A stretch of DNA of 64,000 nt from Pseudomonadota bacterium. GTDB taxonomy: Bacteria; Desulfobacterota; Syntrophobacteria; Syntrophobacterales; Syntrophobacteraceae. A program made the translations under genes and the position numbers. Positions 24,372 through 33,192 of this stretch are shown here, piece by piece (position 1 is the first letter of the stretch; each line of letters begins with the position of its first letter). Location of the stretch: positions 1 to 64,000 of the forward strand of contig JAEZHY010000053.1 of assembly GCA_023416335.1 (NCBI GenBank), given 5' to 3'. The notes under the pieces were generated by a model. That model did not search any database. It was not told where the DNA came from and saw only the letters and a program-made list of their open reading frames with translations.

Positions 24372-26135
24372 ATGACTGAAAACACGTTTACCATGGCCGG
24401 GAAGACTTTCCGTTTCCTGGCTCCTTTTCGCTGGGCCATTGCGGCCATCATGCCCCTGACGATAGTTCTCGCGGCACTGGACGCCGTTGAACCCCTTTTG
24501 ATGAAACTGCTGTTCGACTCACTTGGCGAAGGCAGAGTGCTGCGCAGCTTCGGCATCGCTGCAGGAGGCCTCGCGCTCCTTGCCCTCGTCAGCCAGGGGG
24601 TGGGAGGCCTGCTGAACTGGATGATCTGGCGCGTTCGCATAGGAGTCGATTACAACCTGCGCGATGCCCTGATCGACCGCCTCTACACGCTCCCCCTGTC
24701 GTTTTTTCGAAAACGCTCGGTCGGCGGGATAGTGACCAAAGTGAACCGCGGCATCGAAGGATACATGGAGGCCTTCGCCGAAGTCACGACCAAGGTCTTC
24801 CCGAATCTGGTCTTTCTTTCGATTTCCCTCGTCAGCATGTTCTTCCTGAGCCGCCCGTTGTTCCTGGTCGCCCTCGGGCTGGCGCCTCTTCCGACTCTCA
24901 TCGGTTCCTGGGCCGCAAAGGAACAGACCGAACGCGATCAAAAACTCCTTGCGAGCTGGACGCGAATCTTTGCCCGGTTTCATGAAATCCTTGCGGGCAT
25001 TTCGGTTGTCAAAGTCTTCAGCAGGGAGAAAGCCGAGCGGCAGTGGTTCATGAAAGAGATCGCGGGCACGAATCAAATCGTCCTGAAAGGCGTGACGAGG
25101 GACACATCCTTCAGTTCCCTGATCGGCTTGACTGTGAAAATGGGAAGGGTCATCATCGTTCTTTACGGTGGGTATCTCGTAATCCAGGAGCAGATAACGA
25201 TTGGTACGGTTGTGGCTTTCCTGAGCTACATGGCCGGTCTTTTCGGCCCGGTCCAGGGACTCACCGGGACATACCAGACACTGCGCCGGACGTCCGTCTC
25301 GCTGCGTTCGATTTTCGAGATTCTGGAAGCGCCCGACCCCTGTTGCGATCTGCCCGACGCAGAGCTGGTAACGCCGGGGGGCGGTGAAATCGCGTTCGAA
25401 AACGTCACCTTCAGCTACAATGGATCCAAACCAGCGATCAACAACATCAACCTGCATGTACGTGCGGGAGAGTGCGTCGCGATAGTCGGCCCGAGCGGCG
25501 CCGGCAAAACGACTATGATTTCCCTGCTGCAGAGGTTGGACAACCCCACTTCGGGAATCATATACCTGGACGGCAGAGACATTAGCCGGCTCCGGAAGGA
25601 CTCGGTGCGCCGGCAGATTGGGTGCGTTCTCCAGGAAAACATCCTCTTCAACGACTCGGTCCGGAACAATATTGCGTATGGAAATCCGGGAGCATCCCAG
25701 GCTGAAATCGAGGCGGCGGCCCGTGCGGCCAATGCCCATGAGTTCATTTGCGGGCTCTCCGAAGGCTATGAAACCATAGTCGGCGAGCGCGGAGGATGCC
25801 TGTCCGCAGGACAGCGCCAGAGAATCGCCATTGCACGGGCGCTCCTCAAAAATCCGCGGATCCTGATCCTGGACGAAGCGACATCCGCACTGGATTCCGA
25901 ATGCGAATCCCTCGTCCAGACGGGTCTCGATACAATGATCCGGGGCCGCACGACCCTGATCATTGCCCACAGGCTTCACACTGTTGTGAACGCCGATCGA
26001 ATCATCGTGATCAAGAACGGCGAAATTCTTCAGGAAGGATCTCATGCAGAACTGATGCGGTGCTGCAGCTACTATGCTTCACTGGTGGAAAAACAGACAA
26101 ACGGATTGCTGGTTCCGGATCTCCTGGCAGCTTGA
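24372..26135 (+). CDS. ABC exporter, fused permease and ATPase (MsbA-like)
   Basis: A 587-residue half-transporter of the type IV (B-family) exporter fold, expected to work as a homodimer. Six TM helices lie in about 10-310. The nucleotide-binding domain has Walker A GPSGAGKTT near 373, signature LSAGQRQRIAIARALL, Walker B ILILDEATSALD and the switch IAHRLHTV. The start is placed at 24372 (MTENTF); a frame open from 24231 adds 47 residues that do not look like protein and has no better ribosome site. Relatives export lipids, lipid-linked sugars or peptides; no neighbouring biosynthetic genes identify the cargo. A strong terminator follows. Confidence 0.93.
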   Translation: MTENTFTMAGKTFRFLAPFRWAIAAIMPLTIVLAALDAVEPLLMKLLFDSLGEGRVLRSFGIAAGGLALLALVSQGVGGLLNWMIWRVRIGVDYNLRDALIDRLYTLPLSFFRKRSVGGIVTKVNRGIEGYMEAFAEVTTKVFPNLVFLSISLVSMFFLSRPLFLVALGLAPLPTLIGSWAAKEQTERDQKLLASWTRIFARFHEILAGISVVKVFSREKAERQWFMKEIAGTNQIVLKGVTRDTSFSSLIGLTVKMGRVIIVLYGGYLVIQEQITIGTVVAFLSYMAGLFGPVQGLTGTYQTLRRTSVSLRSIFEILEAPDPCCDLPDAELVTPGGGEIAFENVTFSYNGSKPAINNINLHVRAGECVAIVGPSGAGKTTMISLLQRLDNPTSGIIYLDGRDISRLRKDSVRRQIGCVLQENILFNDSVRNNIAYGNPGASQAEIEAAARAANAHEFICGLSEGYETIVGERGGCLSAGQRQRIAIARALLKNPRILILDEATSALDSECESLVQTGLDTMIRGRTTLIIAHRLHTVVNADRIIVIKNGEILQEGSHAELMRCCSYYASLVEKQTNGLLVPDLLAA

Positions 26136-26155
26136 TTTCGCTCCATGCATTTACG

Positions 26156-26186
26156 AAGGCCGGTTCTCCCGGAACCGGCCTTTTTC
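26156..26186 (+). terminator. Rho-independent terminator of the ABC exporter gene
   Basis: AAGGCCGGTTC (26156-26166) pairs perfectly with GAACCGGCCTT (26172-26182) and is followed by TTTCC, 20 bp after the stop codon. Confidence 0.85.
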
Positions 26187-26371
26187 CTTCCCCAGGCAGG
26201 GGATTTCCGTAATACCTTGCCCCGGAATACAACTCGACTTGACTTTATTGCGGCATCAATATACGAAGACTCCGGCCCCGTGGGGAAACGTGGCATGTCT
26301 TTGAACATACTCCGGAAATGCAATTGCAAAAATGTTCTCCGACGGAGAGCTGTACATATCGGGGAGTGCAA

Positions 26372-26866
26372 ATGACTGAGTATTTTCCAAATTTCAGCAT
26401 ACGCATGATCATTGGTGCGGTCTTTCTTGTCGTGCTGTATTTCGGCTTTCCGGTTTCGCATGCTATGGCGGAGAACGCGGATCCCATCATCGGTTTTTGG
26501 AATACCCCCGATAAGGACGCGCAATTCGAAATCTATAAGTGCGGATCGCTCTACTGCGGTAAGATTGTAAAACTCGAAGAACCCAATTACCCCATGACCG
26601 ACAAACGCATGCCCGGCCGGCCCCAGGTCGATCGAAACAACCCGGACCCGTCACTCCGGCACCGCCCCCTGCTGGGATTACCCCTCATAATCGGATTCCA
26701 TTACGAAGGCGACAACAGCTGGAAGGGGCACATCTACAATCCCGACGATGGGAAGATCTACAACTGTAAACTGTCCCTGGACGAAGAAAACCGCTTGAAG
26801 GTGAGGGGGTACATAGGAATCCCCCTGCTCGGAAAGACGCAGGTCTGGACCCGGAGCGCGCAATGA
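26372..26866 (+). CDS. DUF2147 family exported protein
   Basis: A 164-residue protein with a signal peptide (VVLYFGFPVSHAMA before EN). The mature part has the DUF2147 pattern: PIIGFWNTPDKDAQFEIYKC, YCGKIVKLEEP, then GKIYNCKLSLDEENRLKVRG and a closing GKTQVWTR. Start at 26372 is backed by CGGGGAGTGCAA; an earlier in-frame ATG at 26318 would put a polar leader before the signal. Family members are periplasmic lipocalin-like barrels of unknown function. Neither neighbour is linked functionally; terminators and repeats isolate it. Confidence 0.88.
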   Translation: MTEYFPNFSIRMIIGAVFLVVLYFGFPVSHAMAENADPIIGFWNTPDKDAQFEIYKCGSLYCGKIVKLEEPNYPMTDKRMPGRPQVDRNNPDPSLRHRPLLGLPLIIGFHYEGDNSWKGHIYNPDDGKIYNCKLSLDEENRLKVRGYIGIPLLGKTQVWTRSAQ

Positions 26867-26965
26867 AAGGCCTTTCAAAACCGTTCCTCCGCCGACTCCC
26901 AAGATTCTGGGCCGTTACTCAAATGAAGACGGACCCGGCTCCCCGACATTTTATGACGAACCTCC

Positions 26966-27062
26966 CAATCCCGTCATCCCGGCAGTGCTTTTGAGCCGGA
27001 AGTCAGTGTTTTTAAGGTCTTGAATTCACTATTAATCCGGCCTGAAAGCCTGGATTCCGGAG
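26966..27062 (+). repeat. Repeat family E, copy 2
   Basis: Inverted counterpart of 16808-16902 over about 97 bp, with GGCAGTGCTTTTGAGCCGG, CTTGAATTCAC and AAGCCTGGATTCCGG blocks. 27140-27180 also carries a worn end of the MITE-like family A (GGTGGGAACGAAGAGGGAA). No gene is supported in 26867-27200. Confidence 0.6.
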
Positions 27063-27200
27063 TGAGCTTGTCCTCATCGAAGAGAAGGGCCGGAATGACG
27101 AGTCTGGGCTCTACGAGCCATTCGGGCTGCCGCGGACGATTCGAGCAATGTGCCGCAGGGTGGGAACGAAGAGGGAACCCGTCGTTTCGGGATCTTCGCT

Positions 27201-27563
27201 TTATTGAGAATTGTTATTCCCGGATCCGGTAGCGTCGAGTTCGGGGCTTGCAAGCTTCTGAAGAGCTTGCTGAACTGAATTTCTGACTTCGGAGCCGGCT
27301 TTTGCTTTCAGGAGCTTTTCCCACAGGGAAAAGGGAATCTTCTGCTCGTCATAATCTATGACGACCGATCTGGCGGCCGTATTTGACCTGACGGACCGGA
27401 CGCCTGTAAAGAATCCAAGGTCCTGCGGGTCCAATTTCATCGCCAGCGGTATTCCCGAAGGTTTGATCTTCAGCCTGATGCGCCCCGGAATATGGTGTGC
27501 AATTTGAGCGTGGGCGGCGAGGTCGATGAGTAGGGTGATAACGATATCTCTTTTTGCCGGCAT
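27201..27563 (-). CDS. HMA-like 'PGRxRxK' protein, divergent arm of the P-type ATPase locus
   Basis: A 120-residue protein starting at 27563 behind a good GGAGG site (a longer frame from 27650 is rejected). After MPAKRDIVITLLIDLAAHA comes AHHIPGRIRLKIKPSG, the same entry motif seen in three proteins encoded on the other strand just to the right. The following part (LGFFTGVRSVRSNTAARSVVIDYD) fits a small ferredoxin-like beta-alpha-beta domain of the HMA_2 type, lacking the CxxC of metal-binding HMA domains. The end is Lys-rich and helical. Divergent to, and sharing a control region with, the gene at 27697. Function unknown; contact with the ATPase is inferred from the shared domain. Confidence 0.78.
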   Translation of the reverse strand: MPAKRDIVITLLIDLAAHAQIAHHIPGRIRLKIKPSGIPLAMKLDPQDLGFFTGVRSVRSNTAARSVVIDYDEQKIPFSLWEKLLKAKAGSEVRNSVQQALQKLASPELDATGSGNNNSQ

Positions 27564-27605
27564 TCTTTCCTCCGATATGTTCGCTATGACCAAAGGCCGC
27601 CTTCC

Positions 27606-27634
27606 TTGACACGCTAAAGCGGCTTCCCTATATT
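27606..27634 (+). promoter_or_regulatory. Sigma-70-type promoter of the HMA-like/P-type ATPase locus
   Basis: TTGACA (27606-27611) and TATATT (27629-27634) with a 17-bp spacer; the spacer contains the palindrome CGCTAAAGCG. Predicted start about 27641, leader of about 55 nt to the ATG at 27697. Confidence 0.75.
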
Positions 27635-27696
27635 TCATCACTAGGCGCATCCGATATCTGTCATCTGTATTTGCACGGATTCACTGGAAATTATTC

Positions 27697-28251
27697 ATGG
27701 TGTCCAAGTCCAAACACGAGCACACAACGATCGTCTCCAGCACACCCAAACGTACCCGCATCCGATTATCCCGCAAAAGGCGCAATCCGGAAGAGATGGC
27801 CAGGCTCGCCGAGATCCTCAATGATTGCTCCAAAGTCCGATGTGTTTCCACCAATTTATATACAGGTTCGTTAGTTGTCTATCATGAGCATGACGGGCTT
27901 CAGGATATCGAAGAAAAGTTGAAAGACATCGGCGTAATTCTGGCAAATGCCGTCGATTTGGGTATTCCGGGTGAAGGCGGGACAGAATCGGCGTACAGCC
28001 TGGCCGATGCCGTTTCCGACCTTGACCGGCGCCTCGGCCTGGCGACAAACGGGTTTCTCAATCTCAGATTGCTGGTTCCTCTCGGATTCGGGGTCATGGC
28101 ATTCTTCCAACTGATGCGCCGAGGGCTTCAGCTCGAGGCTGCGCCCTGGTATGTGCTCGCTTTCGCAGCAGTGGACAGCTATATCAAACTGCATCACATG
28201 CATGCAAACCCGACACCGAGCCCCGCGGACCGGCAATTACCGCCCGACTAA
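27697..28251 (+). CDS. HMA-like protein with C-terminal membrane hairpin
   Basis: A 184-residue protein. The N-terminal domain about 10-75 starts with SSTPKRTRIRLSRKR, equivalent to the PGRxRxK motif of its neighbours, and continues with a typical VRCVSTNLYTGSLVVYHE strand-turn-strand. A linker leads to two hydrophobic segments (about 125-140 and 148-162) separated by a short loop, then a polar tail. Similar two-part proteins next to P-type ATPases and DUF5132 proteins occur in other sulfate reducers as I recall; function is not established. First gene of the plus-strand cluster. Confidence 0.8.
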   Translation: MVSKSKHEHTTIVSSTPKRTRIRLSRKRRNPEEMARLAEILNDCSKVRCVSTNLYTGSLVVYHEHDGLQDIEEKLKDIGVILANAVDLGIPGEGGTESAYSLADAVSDLDRRLGLATNGFLNLRLLVPLGFGVMAFFQLMRRGLQLEAAPWYVLAFAAVDSYIKLHHMHANPTPSPADRQLPPD

Positions 28252-28337
28252 CGGACCCGGCTGCAGTTTTCTGCTCTTCATGTTTTCATTCAGGTTTAGA
28301 TTTACCGTACCGGATGTTTTTCCGTCAGGAGGAGAAA

Positions 28338-28619
28338 ATGGGACTTTTTGACAATGGCTTCAAGATTGGGACCGGTGTAGCCGTAGGTTTGGGCGTGCTC
28401 GTACTCGCGCCGGCAATCATCCCCGCCGTCGCGGCAGTAGTTCGACCCCTTGCAAAGGCTTCCATCAAGAGCGGGATGATTCTCCTCGAAAAGACCAGGG
28501 AGATGATAGCCGAAGCGAAAGAGTCGGTTGAGGACATGGCCGCGGAAGCTCAAGCCGAACTGGCGCAGGAAAGGATGCAGCCGGCACCCGCGCCCGAGGA
28601 AGGGGCCAATGTCTACTGA
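28338..28619 (+). CDS. DUF5132-like small membrane protein
   Basis: A 93-residue protein from the ATG at 28338, preceded by GGAGGAGAAA. It has a hydrophobic first half (VGLGVLVLAPAIIPAVAAVV) that fits one or two membrane passes, and a charged Glu/Ala/Lys helical second half (EKTREMIAEAKESVEDMAAE) like a coiled coil. The layout matches DUF5132 proteins and recalls the PacL/DUF1490 proteins that scaffold P-type ATPases in mycobacteria; that comparison is by architecture only. It overlaps the next gene by 11 bases, so translation is coupled. Confidence 0.8.
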   Translation: MGLFDNGFKIGTGVAVGLGVLVLAPAIIPAVAAVVRPLAKASIKSGMILLEKTREMIAEAKESVEDMAAEAQAELAQERMQPAPAPEEGANVY

Positions 28620-29082
28620 TGCCTGGGTAGTGCACAGGACTCCGGGAAGACTCAGGTTGAAGATCCCCTCGAAAAAAGGGGACGCGTGCTATTTCGGCTC
28701 ACTTCGTGAGCGCTTCTCCTCTCTGCCCGGAATTGTCCGGACCGAGGCAAATCCTGCCACCGCAAGCTTTCTTCTGCTTGTGGAGCCGGGACGGGATATC
28801 GCCCTGGAAGATTCTGCGCAAGGCTTGTTCATGCTCCGCGGGGAAGAACCTCGGGAGACTCTGCAGGAAAGGACGGTAAACCGGATTTCTGAAATAAACG
28901 ATGAGGTCCGTAAATTCACAGCCGGCGAACTGGACCTCCAGACCATTGCATTTGTCGGCTTCCTCGGCCTGGGCATCTATCAGATCAGCATCGGCAACAT
29001 TACTGCCCCGGCCTGGTATGTCGCTCTGTGGTACGCCATGAACATCCCCGTCAATTCAGCATCGGGAAAGCGATCAGTCTAG
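28609..29082 (+). CDS. HMA-like protein with one or two C-terminal TM segments
   Basis: A 157-residue protein whose start overlaps the DUF5132-like gene by 11 bases (site GAGGAAGGGGCCA). The N-terminal domain begins VVHRTPGRLRLKIPSKKG and runs to about 85, matching the same HMA-like fold as the neighbours and lacking CxxC. A hydrophilic middle about 85-115 is followed by a hydrophobic TIAFVGFLGLGIYQISIG segment and a second weak one. Probably membrane-anchored with the HMA-like domain in the cytoplasm. Confidence 0.8.
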   Translation: MSTDAWVVHRTPGRLRLKIPSKKGDACYFGSLRERFSSLPGIVRTEANPATASFLLLVEPGRDIALEDSAQGLFMLRGEEPRETLQERTVNRISEINDEVRKFTAGELDLQTIAFVGFLGLGIYQISIGNITAPAWYVALWYAMNIPVNSASGKRSV

Positions 29083-29106
29083 GATTCATATTGGAGGACC
29101 AGGGCC

Positions 29107-29790
29107 ATGGAACAAAGCGAGAAGGTTTATTCCGCCGTTCCTGCGGAAAGGAACGAGACGCAGTCGATGGTAAAGCAGGGAATCATAAACGGCTTCCAGA
29201 TCATCAGCCAGGTTGAGGCCGGGCTTGTCGATCTGGCGCGCAACACCGTGTCCGACACCATCAAGGCCACGGGAACGGTTGCAAACGATGCCGTAACGGT
29301 TACCCGGGACGTGGTCAAAGGGACGCTTTCAGCAGCCGAGGAAGCAGGAAGCGGTCTGCTGGACGGAACCAAGAGCATAGCCAAAGGCATCATATTCGGC
29401 GTGAGCGACGTCGGCGGGGACGTAATCGGGGCGGCGAGCCAGACCGCACGGGATGCTGTAAAAGGAGCATCCGACCTGGGCGTCGATGTAGCAATCGTGG
29501 CACGGCGGGCGGTTGACGGTATTGTCGAAGCGGCCGGCGAGATAGGAGGCAATGTCCCGGAAGTTGCAAAGGCGGCAATCAACGGGGCGATAGACGCAGC
29601 CGGATCCATCGGGGAAAACGCGGTGAGCGCGGTAAGGGGAATATTGCTGGGTGCCGTCGGGGGAATCAAGGACGTTGCCGGCGCTGCGCTTCCCGGGCCG
29701 AGACCCCGAGCCGGACAGTTGCCTGAAGGACGGCGAGAAGCACAACGTCCCCCACAGCCCGGCTTTCCGTCTTATGAAGAGGTGACCTGA
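29107..29790 (+). CDS. Amphipathic 22-residue repeat protein
   Basis: A 227-residue protein with a clear site (GGAGGACCAGGGCC). From about 45 to 195 it consists of imperfect repeats rich in Ala, Gly, Val and Asp. Adjacent units such as GIVEAAGEIGGNVPEVAKAA and GAIDAAGSIGENAVSAVRGI start 22 residues apart. Period 22 (two 11-mers) is typical of amphipathic helices that lie on membranes or lipid surfaces (apolipoproteins, synucleins, some LEA proteins, phasins). A Pro/Arg-rich tail follows. No TM helix is needed. Placed between HMA-like proteins and a P-type ATPase, it may coat or organise membrane; this is inference. Confidence 0.75.
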   Translation: MEQSEKVYSAVPAERNETQSMVKQGIINGFQIISQVEAGLVDLARNTVSDTIKATGTVANDAVTVTRDVVKGTLSAAEEAGSGLLDGTKSIAKGIIFGVSDVGGDVIGAASQTARDAVKGASDLGVDVAIVARRAVDGIVEAAGEIGGNVPEVAKAAINGAIDAAGSIGENAVSAVRGILLGAVGGIKDVAGAALPGPRPRAGQLPEGRREAQRPPQPGFPSYEEVT

Positions 29791-30079
29791 TCGGGTAAAA
29801 CGGTCAAGCCCGCTCGGAATCTTTCAATTGCAAGGGTCATCCCCGACGACTGCTTCGAAAGGGCCGGAGTTCCGGCCGTCTCCATTCCGCTGCAGGCCCC
29901 TGGTTTGCGTGGACGCAAGCGTTCCGGGACACTCTTCTGGCGGTCCTGGTCCCCACTCGCGGGAATCGAATAGAAGCATTCCCTGCCAACGGAAAACCCA
30001 CACGGTAAGTTTGCACTGGGAAGCCCCTTGTCCCTTCGGTCGAGAGGCGCGGTTGGAATAGACCAAACAGGAATATGCC

Positions 30080-33000
30080 GTGGTAGAGATTGTAAACGCC
30101 GCAGTTTCGGGTAGGGCGAGATTCAGGGTCAAGGAACTCTACCGCTGCACGCCTCTTAAGGAACACCTCGAAAGCAGGCTTGCCTCCAGGCGGACGGTTA
30201 CTCGCGCAAAAGCCTGCACTCTGACCTGCGGCATACTTGTTTACTACGACTCCGGCGATTCTCCGGGAATGATCGCCGCCCGTATCGACGAAGCTCTTTC
30301 CGAATTCGGATTCGGCGGTGTTTCCCCCTCGGATCCCGTCCATCGAAAGCCCGTACAGCCATCTCCCGATCCGCCGGGACCAAACGGAAATTCCGCCGGC
30401 CGCGCCGAGGCGGAAGGATTTCCTTCAGTGTCTCGGCCTGACAAATCTTTGCCGGAAAAGAAGTCGCTGATCGGAAAGGTCAAGGAAAGCCTGTTCGCCG
30501 ACAGGGGAGGGCAGGTGGAACGCCCCTGGCACGCCATGAGCACCGGAGAAGTCCTGGCCGCCATGGGGACTTCGCGGAAAAGCGGCCTGACGAGCAGCGG
30601 GGCGGCTGAGAAAATGGCCGAATTCGGCCCCAATCGCCTCCCGGAAGCCGCGGCGAGATCGAAATTCGACATCCTCATAAACCAGGTAAGCTCACTGCCT
30701 GTTGCGCTTCTCGGGGCTGCCGCGGCCATCTCTCTTTTCACCGGAGGCGTCGTGGACGCAGTAGTCATCGGCGCTGTCGTAGCGATTAATTCGGTGATCG
30801 GATATGTGACGGAAAGCGAAGCCGAAAGGACCATCTCTTCGCTCAAAACGCTCACGCATCCCACTGCCGTGGTGATCCGTAACGGGGAGAGGTCCCGCAT
30901 TTCCGCCGGGGATGTAGTCCCGGGAGATTTGATTGCCCTGGAGCCGGGCACTTATATCTCCGGGGATTGCCGTTTGCTCGAAACAACCCGCCTGACCGTG
31001 GATGAATCCACCCTGACAGGCGAGAGCATGCCCGCGCGGAAAGAGGCCGAAATCATCGTAAGTCCCGGTACTCCGCTGGCCGATAGAAAGAACATGGTTT
31101 TCATGGGCACTCTCGTCACGGGAGGAGAAGGGAGTGCTGTCGTTGTCGCAACCGGCCGGTTCACCGAGATCGGCAGAGTGCAGGCAATGATCGGGGAGAC
31201 GACCGCCCCGGAAACCCCGATGGAGCGGCAGCTCAACAGGCTGGGCAACCAACTCGTCTGGATAAGCGGCGCAATCTGCGGAGTTGTTTTTCTGATCGGC
31301 CTGGCAAGACGGACGGGATTTCTCATAATACTCAAAACGACCATTTCGCTCGCAGTAGCGGCCGTTCCCGAAGGCCTCCCCGCCGTTGCAACGACTACGC
31401 TAGCCTTGGGAATCCGAAAGCTGAACCGGCACAAGGTCATCATTCGCGACCTGGAAGCGGTCGAAACCCTGGGGGCGGTTCAGACGATATGCTTCGACAA
31501 GACCGGGACGGTTACCGAAAACCGCATGACCGTTAGAAAAATCCATACGGGAAGCCGGCTGCTCGCCCTGGAGCCGGGCGGCTTCTTTTCGGATGAGAAA
31601 AAAGAAGAACCCAAAACCATCCCGGAACTCATTCAGATCGCGAAGGTCTGTATTCTGTGCAACGAGGGGAATATACAGGGCGCCCGGATCGGGTCTTCCA
31701 CCGAGCAGGCGCTCCTGGACTTCGCAGTCCGTTGCGGCCTGAACCTAACCGAACTGAAAGACCGGTACCCCCTTATGGAAATCAGCCACCGGTCGGAACA
31801 CCGCCAGTTCATGGCGAGTCTTCATATTGCAGGCATAAGGAAAAGGTTCCTGGCAGTCAAGGGGAGTCCGCTCGAAGTCCTCTCCATGTGCGACTCACAG
31901 ATGATCTCGGGCCAGAAAGTCCCGCTCAGCGAGGATGATATATCGGCAATAGAGCTGGAAAACGAGCGCATGGCCGGTGGCGCGCTCCGCGTGCTCGGTT
32001 TTGCCTGCCAGTCGGCGGAAGGGGATGAGATATTCGATGAACTGAAGGGCCTGACCTGGCTCGGCCTCGTCGGTATGGCCGACCCCCTCCGGGTGGGAAT
32101 GCGGGACCTGATAGGGAAATTCCACGATGCCGGGATCGATACCATCATGCTCACGGGGGACCAGAGCCCGACCGCCTACGCTATAGGGAAAGAACTCGAG
32201 CTGAGCCGTGAGCGGCCGATCGAAATCCTCGATTCGTCGCATCTCACCGAACTGGATACGGATGTTCTCCGGGCGATGGCCCAGAGGATACAGGTATTTT
32301 CGAGGGTGAGTCCCGCTCACAAGCTGCGTATCGTTCAGGCTCTGCAAAGCGCGGGTAAAGTGGTCGCAATGACCGGGGACGGCATAAACGACGGACCGGC
32401 GCTAAAGGCTGCCGATATCGGGATCGCAATGGGAACCGGTGGGACGGATGTGGCGAGGGAGGTTGCCGATGTGGTCCTCGAAGACGACAATCTCGGGACG
32501 ATGGTCCTGGCGGTTGCCCACGGCAGGACCATTTACAGCAATATCCGCAAATCGCTCCATTTTTTGCTTTCGACCAACTTCAGCGAGATCATCGTCATGT
32601 TCGTGGCCGGGACTGCCGGCATGGGATACCCGCTAAGCCCGATGCACCTGCTCTGGATCAATCTCATTTCTGATATCTTCCCGGGCCTGGCCCTTGCCCT
32701 GGAAGCTCCGGAACCTGATGTTCTGAATCGCCCTCCACGGAACCCGGCGGAGCCGATCGTGCGCGGTACCGACCTCAGGAGGATCGGAACCGAATCCGGC
32801 GTAATAAGCCTGGCCGCGCTCGGGGCTTACGGCTTCGGAATTGCCCGGTACGGAATCGGCCCGAAAGCCTCGACCATCGCTTTTCAGAGCCTGACGCTTG
32901 CGCAACTGCTGCACGCCATCAGTTGCCGTTCCGAGAAGGTGAGCATCTACGACAGGGAAAGCCTCCCTCCAAACAAGTATCTCAATCTTGCGCTCGGAGG

Positions 33001-33178
33001 ATCGCTTGCCCTCCAGGTCCTGACGTTTATCGTCCCCGCGCTGAGAAACCTTCTCGGGCTCGCTCCCATCGGCCTGCTCGATCTCGGAATCATAGGCATC
33101 GGTTCGGTCTTGCCGCTTCTGGCAAACGAGGCGGTCAAGAAGATGGCACAGGCCCCTGTTTCGCCCTCGGAAACCTGA
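30080..33178 (+). CDS. P2-type cation-transporting ATPase with fused HMA-like N-terminus
   Basis: A 1032-residue pump from a GTG at 30080 (site CAGGAATATGCC). Residues about 1-80 form an HMA-like domain beginning SGRARFRVKEL, related to the separate proteins upstream; a Pro-rich linker runs to about 130. Then a complete P-type ATPase: TGES at 313-316, PEGLP at 430-434 in the fourth helix, phosphorylation motif DKTGT at 473-477 and TGDGIND at 765-771. PEGLP and the absence of CPx place it with P2 pumps (Ca2+, Mn2+ or Na+) rather than P1B heavy-metal pumps, so the HMA-like domain is probably regulatory or an assembly module. The metK-like gene follows 14 bases later. 29791-30079 upstream shows no clear promoter. 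Confidence 0.92.
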   Translation: MVEIVNAAVSGRARFRVKELYRCTPLKEHLESRLASRRTVTRAKACTLTCGILVYYDSGDSPGMIAARIDEALSEFGFGGVSPSDPVHRKPVQPSPDPPGPNGNSAGRAEAEGFPSVSRPDKSLPEKKSLIGKVKESLFADRGGQVERPWHAMSTGEVLAAMGTSRKSGLTSSGAAEKMAEFGPNRLPEAAARSKFDILINQVSSLPVALLGAAAAISLFTGGVVDAVVIGAVVAINSVIGYVTESEAERTISSLKTLTHPTAVVIRNGERSRISAGDVVPGDLIALEPGTYISGDCRLLETTRLTVDESTLTGESMPARKEAEIIVSPGTPLADRKNMVFMGTLVTGGEGSAVVVATGRFTEIGRVQAMIGETTAPETPMERQLNRLGNQLVWISGAICGVVFLIGLARRTGFLIILKTTISLAVAAVPEGLPAVATTTLALGIRKLNRHKVIIRDLEAVETLGAVQTICFDKTGTVTENRMTVRKIHTGSRLLALEPGGFFSDEKKEEPKTIPELIQIAKVCILCNEGNIQGARIGSSTEQALLDFAVRCGLNLTELKDRYPLMEISHRSEHRQFMASLHIAGIRKRFLAVKGSPLEVLSMCDSQMISGQKVPLSEDDISAIELENERMAGGALRVLGFACQSAEGDEIFDELKGLTWLGLVGMADPLRVGMRDLIGKFHDAGIDTIMLTGDQSPTAYAIGKELELSRERPIEILDSSHLTELDTDVLRAMAQRIQVFSRVSPAHKLRIVQALQSAGKVVAMTGDGINDGPALKAADIGIAMGTGGTDVAREVADVVLEDDNLGTMVLAVAHGRTIYSNIRKSLHFLLSTNFSEIIVMFVAGTAGMGYPLSPMHLLWINLISDIFPGLALALEAPEPDVLNRPPRNPAEPIVRGTDLRRIGTESGVISLAALGAYGFGIARYGIGPKASTIAFQSLTLAQLLHAISCRSEKVSIYDRESLPPNKYLNLALGGSLALQVLTFIVPALRNLLGLAPIGLLDLGIIGIGSVLPLLANEAVKKMAQAPVSPSET

Positions 33179-33192
33179 TTGGACGAACAATC

